From Phycisphaerales bacterium (GTDB taxonomy: Bacteria; Planctomycetota; Phycisphaerae; Phycisphaerales; SM1A02), in contig JASMLY010000045.1 in assembly GCA_030748455.1 (NCBI GenBank), positions 1 to 51,215 of the forward strand: 51,215 nt of DNA. The letters run 5' to 3'. Under the pieces are notes generated by a model. That model was not told where the DNA came from, did not search any database, and worked only from the letters and a program-made list of their open reading frames with translations. Shown here in pieces: positions 46,026 to 51,215 of the stretch. The translations under genes and the position numbers were made by a program. Every line of letters starts with the position of its first letter. Positions within the stretch are counted from its first letter, which is position 1.

Positions 46026-47192
46026 GTGAGAACGAAAACTCGTTTGTGGGCATCGCTCGGGTTGACAGTCTTTGCATCAGCTGGAACAAGTGTGATTTGG
46101 AACGGGTTGCCCTTCATCGCAAAACAGCAATTTGGTTTTAGCGAAGCAAAAAATTTGTCGTTGTATGTACTCGTTGGCCTTGTGTATGTTGCAAGTGCAA
46201 TGTGTGCAGGGAAGTGGACTCGTGCCGTGGAGCGATATTGTTCACCCCGATCGTTGTTAGGCATTCTGTTGCTGATTCAAGCTGTAGTTTGCTCCGCTCC
46301 CTTGTTCTTCCAAGGCGAGTGGGTGTTGTGGCTCGCGGGTGGAATTTCTGGAGCGTGCAGCGCGTGGATGTGGCCAATTGTTGAAAGCTTTTTAGTCGCG
46401 GGTCGCCACGGGAAAGAGATGCGAAGAGCCATTGGTTGGTGGAATATCGTTTGGATGGTTTCGGTTGCTGCCACAATGTTTGGCATGGCGCCTTTGATGG
46501 AACACCATGCCTCAATGGTGATAGTTGGACTTGGTGTTTCGTTTGGGCTTGGAGCACTTGTCCTATTTGCGTATCCAAGAAAGCCTGCATTACACGAGAT
46601 AGACATTGCAGAGCGAGAAGTTCCACAAAGTTATGAGGGGTTACTTTCAGGTGCGAGAGTTTTGTTACCTTTGAGTTACAGTATCAATGGTACCCTTGCT
46701 CCGCTGTTGCCATTTATCTTGACGAATCTATCAGTTGATACTTTTTGGCAAACGCCTGCGGTTGCTTCGTGGATGGTTGCCCGAGTTGGGGTGACCGCAT
46801 TGATGTGGCGTTTTGGTGGATGGCATGACAAGTGGTCGATTCTGTGGATTGCAATTCTCTCGATGGCGTGTGGATTTGTATGTATTTTTACTGCGAGTGG
46901 TCTATTGATGCTATTTTCAGGTTTGATTATTTTCGGTGGTGGCATGGGAGTTGCGTACTACGCAGGGTTGTATTACGCCATGGCTGTTGGCAGAGCTGAT
47001 TTTGGTGCTGGGGGAACCCATGAAGCATTGATTGGTGCTGGTTATGCGGTAGGCCCGACAGCAGGGTTGCTTGCGATCTCTTCTTCAAATAGTGGTTCAG
47101 TTGTTACTCCAACTCCTTTAGTTTCAACAGTTTCTTGCCTACTTGTCGCCGCTGGAGTAGCGTTATGGGTGATTTGTAAAAAAGCCCGATAA
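46026..47192 (+). CDS. MFS transporter
   Basis: 388 residues, GTG start one base after the guaB stop, with 11 or 12 hydrophobic helices. Charged loops, a central cytoplasmic loop around residues 190-205 (YPRKPALHEIDIAEREV) and the GGWHDKW loop fit the major facilitator superfamily. The substrate cannot be told. Adjacency to guaB hints at a purine-related cargo but proves nothing. Confidence 0.7.
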   Translation: MRTKTRLWASLGLTVFASAGTSVIWNGLPFIAKQQFGFSEAKNLSLYVLVGLVYVASAMCAGKWTRAVERYCSPRSLLGILLLIQAVVCSAPLFFQGEWVLWLAGGISGACSAWMWPIVESFLVAGRHGKEMRRAIGWWNIVWMVSVAATMFGMAPLMEHHASMVIVGLGVSFGLGALVLFAYPRKPALHEIDIAEREVPQSYEGLLSGARVLLPLSYSINGTLAPLLPFILTNLSVDTFWQTPAVASWMVARVGVTALMWRFGGWHDKWSILWIAILSMACGFVCIFTASGLLMLFSGLIIFGGGMGVAYYAGLYYAMAVGRADFGAGGTHEALIGAGYAVGPTAGLLAISSSNSGSVVTPTPLVSTVSCLLVAAGVALWVICKKAR

Positions 47193-47278
47193 TGTGTTGG
47201 CATTTCAGGGGTTATTGCCTCTAGAATCGTCTTTCCGATGTAGAACTGTGCGCAACTTTGACTCGTAAGGATGGATCT

Positions 47279-50110
47279 ATGAACACGTTATTTGCAATTG
47301 CTATTACACTCGCCTTGAACCCCGATGCTTCGCCTACACAAGAAGTGGATCTTGACACGAAGGCCCGCCCAAGTTTCGGCATGTTTGCAGGAGGGTCACA
47401 ATCCCAAGAACTTCCATCTTTTGAAGAAGTCGCCGATGGATATGAAGCAGTCATTTCCTCAGTCGATGGGCAAAGTGGCATGTATTCCCTATACCGTGAT
47501 GAAGATGATCATTTGTTGATCGAAGTTTCGCCAGACTACGAAGGAATTCCGATTCTCATCGCCTATACGATTTCGAGCGGTATTGGTGAGTCTGGTGTGC
47601 AAATCGGAGATGTCTATGGTTTTTGGACTCGCATTCACGATCAACTTGTACTTGTGCAACCAAACTTAGAAGTTAAATCAACTGGCGATGAACAATCCCA
47701 AAGTGGAACAGCTCGCGTTTTCACAGACCGAGTTGTCCTTGATGTACCGATTTTATGTGAAGGTCCAAATGGCGGACCGGTCATCGATGGTACAAATTTG
47801 TTCCTTCATGGATCTTCTAATTTTTTTGGGCGACAAACAAGTGGATCCAGAACCGATTTAGCAACCTTAGCAAATGCTAAAAGTTTTCCACAAAACGTTG
47901 AGTTGACATACAAGTTACCACTGAGTGGTGGGCAGTTTGGCACATTGTCTTACTCTATTCGAACGGTCGAGCAAGATACTGGGTATCAACCACGTATCGC
48001 TGATCATCGCATTGGGTACTTCAATACTACATTTAAAGATATCGGTGATGCCTCAGATGACGATCCATGGGTTCGGTATGTGACGCGTTGGCATCTTGAA
48101 AAAGCTGATCCTAGTTTAAAGATGAGCCCTCCGAAACAACCAATTGTGTTCTATTTAGAGCACACAATTCCTGTGCGATATCGTCGGTGGGTCCGTGATG
48201 GTGTACTTGAATGGAACAAAGCATTTGAGCAAATCGGGATCGACAACGCGATTGAGGTGTATCAACAAGATGCTTCTACAGGCGCGCACATGGACAAAGA
48301 CCCAGAAGATGCGAGATACAATTTTATTTTGTGGACAAACGCAGACATGGGCTTTGCAATTGGGCCAAGTCGAGTCGATCCAGAGACAGGTCGTATTCTT
48401 GATGCAGATATTGTGATGGACGAAGTCTTTGTCAGCGGGTGGACGAAGGCGTGGCATCGGCTACTTCCTGAAGTCGCAATGGAAAGTTTTGATCCACGAG
48501 CTCGTGAATGGTTGAAGACGCATCCGAATTGGGATCCACGAGTACGCTTAGCTGATCCACTTGAGCGTAAAGAAATAACACAACGTATTGCAAGACAACC
48601 CGCGCACCCAGCCCTAGTTACGCAAACTGAAATGATCGGTGACGAAGAATACGATGGTTTAGGTAATCGTGTGAGTCAGACCAATGGTGCGTGTATGTAT
48701 CCAACCTATCAAGCAGCTGAACTTTCTATGGCGAGGTTGCATCCAGACATCTTAGGAATGCTTGAAGAAGATGGGGGTGATGGTGAGGAGTATGACGGAG
48801 ATATGCTCGATGGTGTCCCCGATTGGTTTATTGGCCCACTTTTGCGTGATGTGATCATGCACGAGACTGGCCATACCCTCGGTCTTCGCCATAATTTCAA
48901 GGCTTCGACTGTCTACGACATGTCAGAGATGAACGACCAAAACTTTGAACATGAAGCGATCTGCGGTTCAGTAATGGAGTATTCACCGTTGAACATTAAC
49001 GTGGAAGATGGACCAGATCAGGGTGACTTCACAATGATGACAATTGGTCCATACGATTACTGGGCAATTGAATATGGGTATACAACAGATGAAGAATCGT
49101 TACCAGAAATTTTGTCAAGGGTCAATGAACCGCAACTTGCGTATTCAACTGATGAAGACACGTTTGACAGCGACCCAAGTTCGCGTCGATTTGACTGGGG
49201 ACGCAACCCACTCGATTATGCAGATTCACAGATTCGATTAGTAAAACAACTTCGTGAAACACTCTTAGATCGCATGGTCAAAGATGGGCAGAGTTGGGGT
49301 CGTGCTAGGAGTGGGTATGAAATGTTACTGAATCGACATTTTGGTTCAGTCAGTACCGCAGCAGATTGGTTGAGTGGAACGATTAACAATAGGGCGAGAA
49401 AAGGTGATCCGGGCGACCGTAATCCGATTGAAGAAATATCACCAGATGTACAACGCCGTGCGCTTGCAATGGTTTTAGAACATTCAATGCGAGATGAAGC
49501 GTGGGGACTCAACAGTGAATTACTGCACAAAATGACAATAGAGAAGAACTGGGACGCCGGTGGTGGTAGAAGTTTCATGACAAACTCTGCGTTCCCGATT
49601 CACTCAAGAATTGGTGGGATGCAAGCTTCTGCACTTTCTATGTTGTTGAATCCAAGCACACTTGGTCATTTGTATGACGGCGAATTACGAAATGATCCAT
49701 CTATTGATGTGTTAACAGTGGCTGAAATTATTCAAGAGGTGACAGATGAGGTTTGGAGCGAACTCGGTGCTTTGCCAAGTAGTTCAACAAATAGAGAGCC
49801 AGCCATTACGAGTCTGCGACGTAATTTGCAAAACGAACATCTTGCACGATTGATCGAATTGAGTCTCGAAGAAGATGCAAACTCGCCTGCGAGTCGTACG
49901 ATTCAAAGTTTGGTTCGCATGCAGTTGCATGACATCCTTGAATCACTTAAGGATGCAAACAGCAATACAAACGGACTCGATGCGTATACGCGAGCCCATC
50001 TTTCTGATTCACAAACGAAAATCGAAAAAGCCCTCGATGCCCAGTTCACTATTGGTGGCAGTGGCGGCGGGGGTGGTGGGTTTGACATCATGTCGTTGTT
50101 TGGTGAGTAA
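47279..50110 (+). CDS. Secreted met-zincin metallopeptidase (DUF4953/DUF5117-like)
   Basis: 943 residues. The ATG at 47279 gives a short hydrophobic leader (MNTLFAIAITLALN) and has AGGATGGA just upstream. The catalytic motif HETGHTLGLRH (first His at 528, third at 538) is the HExxHxxGxxH zinc site of met-zincins, followed by the Met-turn-like GSVMEYSPLN. The first 400 residues match the DUF5117-type domain (RIGYFNTTFKD, RWHLEKADP, PVRYRRWVRDGVLEWNKAFE). It ends in a glycine-rich GGSGGGGGGFDIMSLF. Substrates unknown; likely extracytoplasmic. Confidence 0.85.
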   Translation: MNTLFAIAITLALNPDASPTQEVDLDTKARPSFGMFAGGSQSQELPSFEEVADGYEAVISSVDGQSGMYSLYRDEDDHLLIEVSPDYEGIPILIAYTISSGIGESGVQIGDVYGFWTRIHDQLVLVQPNLEVKSTGDEQSQSGTARVFTDRVVLDVPILCEGPNGGPVIDGTNLFLHGSSNFFGRQTSGSRTDLATLANAKSFPQNVELTYKLPLSGGQFGTLSYSIRTVEQDTGYQPRIADHRIGYFNTTFKDIGDASDDDPWVRYVTRWHLEKADPSLKMSPPKQPIVFYLEHTIPVRYRRWVRDGVLEWNKAFEQIGIDNAIEVYQQDASTGAHMDKDPEDARYNFILWTNADMGFAIGPSRVDPETGRILDADIVMDEVFVSGWTKAWHRLLPEVAMESFDPRAREWLKTHPNWDPRVRLADPLERKEITQRIARQPAHPALVTQTEMIGDEEYDGLGNRVSQTNGACMYPTYQAAELSMARLHPDILGMLEEDGGDGEEYDGDMLDGVPDWFIGPLLRDVIMHETGHTLGLRHNFKASTVYDMSEMNDQNFEHEAICGSVMEYSPLNINVEDGPDQGDFTMMTIGPYDYWAIEYGYTTDEESLPEILSRVNEPQLAYSTDEDTFDSDPSSRRFDWGRNPLDYADSQIRLVKQLRETLLDRMVKDGQSWGRARSGYEMLLNRHFGSVSTAADWLSGTINNRARKGDPGDRNPIEEISPDVQRRALAMVLEHSMRDEAWGLNSELLHKMTIEKNWDAGGGRSFMTNSAFPIHSRIGGMQASALSMLLNPSTLGHLYDGELRNDPSIDVLTVAEIIQEVTDEVWSELGALPSSSTNREPAITSLRRNLQNEHLARLIELSLEEDANSPASRTIQSLVRMQLHDILESLKDANSNTNGLDAYTRAHLSDSQTKIEKALDAQFTIGGSGGGGGGFDIMSLFGE

Positions 50111-50113
50111 ACT

Positions 50114-50123
50114 ACCCTAGGGT
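50114..50123. repeat. Perfect 10-bp palindrome
   Basis: ACCCTAGGGT lies 3 nt after the met-zincin stop. It could be a protein-binding site; no function is indicated. Confidence 0.25.
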
Positions 50124-50185
50124 TCACATCTCTAAACCACAAAAATAAACTAACAGCCCGTGAGTGAATTGCGCTAGCACTCTGC

Positions 50186-50191
50186 TATCCT
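50186..50191 (+). promoter_or_regulatory. Extended -10 box before the FHA gene
   Basis: TGCTATCCT has the extended -10 form and ends 7 nt before the GTG start. Confidence 0.35.
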
Positions 50192-50198
50192 ACGTCCT

Positions 50199-51215
50199 GT
50201 GGCAGCAGAAACGACATCTCAAGGAACGCGTGAGGTTCAGCGAATGTGGTTTGAGCCAGTCTTAGGGCCAGACTTAGAGGGTTTTTGGTTAGAGCCGGGG
50301 CAAGAACTTCTTGTCGGCAGGGCTTCGCAATGTGATATCCGTTTACCTGAGGCAACCATTTCTCGCAAACATTTTCGGCTTCGATCAAACGAGGAAGGCT
50401 GTTTCGCGATTGACCTTGGCAGCCGCCTTGGGATTTCAGTGAACGATGTTGCCTCCCAAAAAGATGTACTTGTTCCACTACGCCTCGGTGATCTGCTTGC
50501 TTGTGGTCCTTGGGTTTTTCGCACAGGATCACAAAGTGGCGCACCAGTTTCAATGCAGACGATCGATGACAGTGTTGAAGTCGGCCCACGTGTGCAGAAG
50601 ATGTCTCAATCTGACATCGGTGTGCTCGCGCAGCATCGTTTAAGTTTGTTGATTGATTGCTCTGCAGATATCAATAAAGCAAGTGACCTCAAAGAACTTG
50701 GTGCACTCCTTGTCAAATCCGCAATTGCCGGTACAGGGTTTCAGCGAGCAGCCATGCTCATGCCAGCAGATGCAGAAGGCGAAATTGAAGTCGTTGCGTT
50801 TCTCGACGGTGACTCACGTGACGCAACTGGCACAACCTTTAGCAGATCCCTACTTCAAGGCGCATCTTCCGGTGATGTTGCATGCATGCTTTCTGGACAA
50901 ACAGCAGGATTTGGTCAATCGATTGCAGATCTCAACATTCACTCAGCAATTTGCAGTGGAGTACTCGTCGACAATGTCCTAGTGGCATACTTGTATCTCG
51001 ACGCACGTGAACAAGAACGCCAGATCCAAGCAGACGCTGCTGGATTTTGTCAAGCACTTTGTAGAATGGCAGGGCTTGCTTACGCGAACCTTCGACGCTT
51101 AGAAATGCAAATTCGTCAAATCAAATTAGAGCAAGATATTTCTGCAGCACGTGAAGCACAACAACTAATGATTCCAAAAGATATTGGCGCTGGAGAAATA
51201 TTTGGCTGGGGGAGA
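50199..51215 (+). CDS. FHA-GAF regulator, probable SpoIIE-type PP2C phosphatase (partial)
   Basis: The reading frame is open to the window end, so the C terminus is missing. An FHA domain occupies about residues 30-110 (LLVGRASQCDIRLPEATISR, then KHFRL and a GSRLG); FHA domains bind phosphothreonine. A GAF-like region follows (about 150-310). The end, LEQDISAAREAQQLMIP, is the linker that usually leads into an RsbU/SpoIIE-type phosphatase domain, which would lie outside the window. GTG 50199 fits a -10-like box 7 nt upstream; ATG 50244 with GAGG 8 nt before it is the alternative. Probably a switch in phospho-signalling. Confidence 0.75.
   Translation, partial: MAAETTSQGTREVQRMWFEPVLGPDLEGFWLEPGQELLVGRASQCDIRLPEATISRKHFRLRSNEEGCFAIDLGSRLGISVNDVASQKDVLVPLRLGDLLACGPWVFRTGSQSGAPVSMQTIDDSVEVGPRVQKMSQSDIGVLAQHRLSLLIDCSADINKASDLKELGALLVKSAIAGTGFQRAAMLMPADAEGEIEVVAFLDGDSRDATGTTFSRSLLQGASSGDVACMLSGQTAGFGQSIADLNIHSAICSGVLVDNVLVAYLYLDAREQERQIQADAAGFCQALCRMAGLAYANLRRLEMQIRQIKLEQDISAAREAQQLMIPKDIGAGEIFGWGR

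Noticed and set aside
1..51215. CRISPR array, insertion sequence, prophage or integrase
   Set aside because: No regular direct repeats with unique spacers, transposase/integrase motifs or phage structural genes were seen. The tRNA-Gly has no recognisable integrase beside it in this window.

Overview
The window looks like chromosomal DNA of a marine Phycisphaerae-type planctomycete, or a close relative. Three neighbouring secreted proteins end in the tandem Ca-binding, dockerin-like tail with DAWG/DMWG motifs that is common in that group. The gene set also includes a futalosine-pathway menaquinone gene, an orphan GroES, lone ABC ATPases and large secreted proteins. Base composition is moderate. 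Genes lie in short, tightly packed and often overlapping runs on both strands. The organism assignment is inferred from gene content only.

Layout. 1-392: a tRNA-Gly(GCC) on the minus strand with a terminator. 393-1564 (minus): an AbrB-type antitoxin, a Doc-type toxin and an AhpD-like protein. 1565-2061: non-coding, with strong hairpins and a possible C-rich small RNA. 2062-8748 (plus): two paralogous secreted zinc metallopeptidases flanking a dockerin-tailed protein that carries a frameshift. 8814-9839 (minus): a secreted protein with four Cys-rich metal-site repeats, and the C-terminal stump of a heavy-metal RND pump. 9869-12432: mutY plus a secreted protein. 12429-15502 (minus): a SPOR lipoprotein and a PgpH-type cyclic-di-AMP phosphodiesterase. 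15556-17897: acyl-CoA ligase and mqnD. 17899-19686 (minus): a secreted cyclophilin and an ACT protein. 19687-20175: non-coding, holding two convergent, homologous small-RNA genes. 20176-21367 (minus): an ABC ATPase and ruvC.

21456-37505 is a long plus-strand stretch: trpE, a giant AsmA-like protein, a LOG-family enzyme, a lipoprotein, pssA, gltX, groES, aroA, an MsbA-like exporter, and a BtuF/C/D-like importer. 37580-39955: a small membrane protein, accB and accC. 39985-44402 (minus): PilT, an ATPase-like protein with degenerate nucleotide-binding motifs, and a CvpA-like membrane protein. 44540-51215 (plus): guaB, an MFS protein, a secreted met-zincin, and the start of an FHA/GAF regulator that runs off the window.

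The most notable observation is the convergent small-RNA pair at 19800-20156. Each copy has its own sigma-70-like promoter and terminator hairpin. The 13-nt loop is identical in both, and two stem base pairs differ by compensatory changes. Other points of interest are a C-rich candidate RNA at about 1743-1840, a poly-G frameshift that removes half of a dockerin-like domain, an RND pump remnant beside a metal-binding protein, a Doc toxin with an altered catalytic motif, a type II/IV secretion ATPase paralog without its Walker A lysine, and repeated -10-like hexamers 6-8 nt before start codons that suggest leaderless mRNAs.
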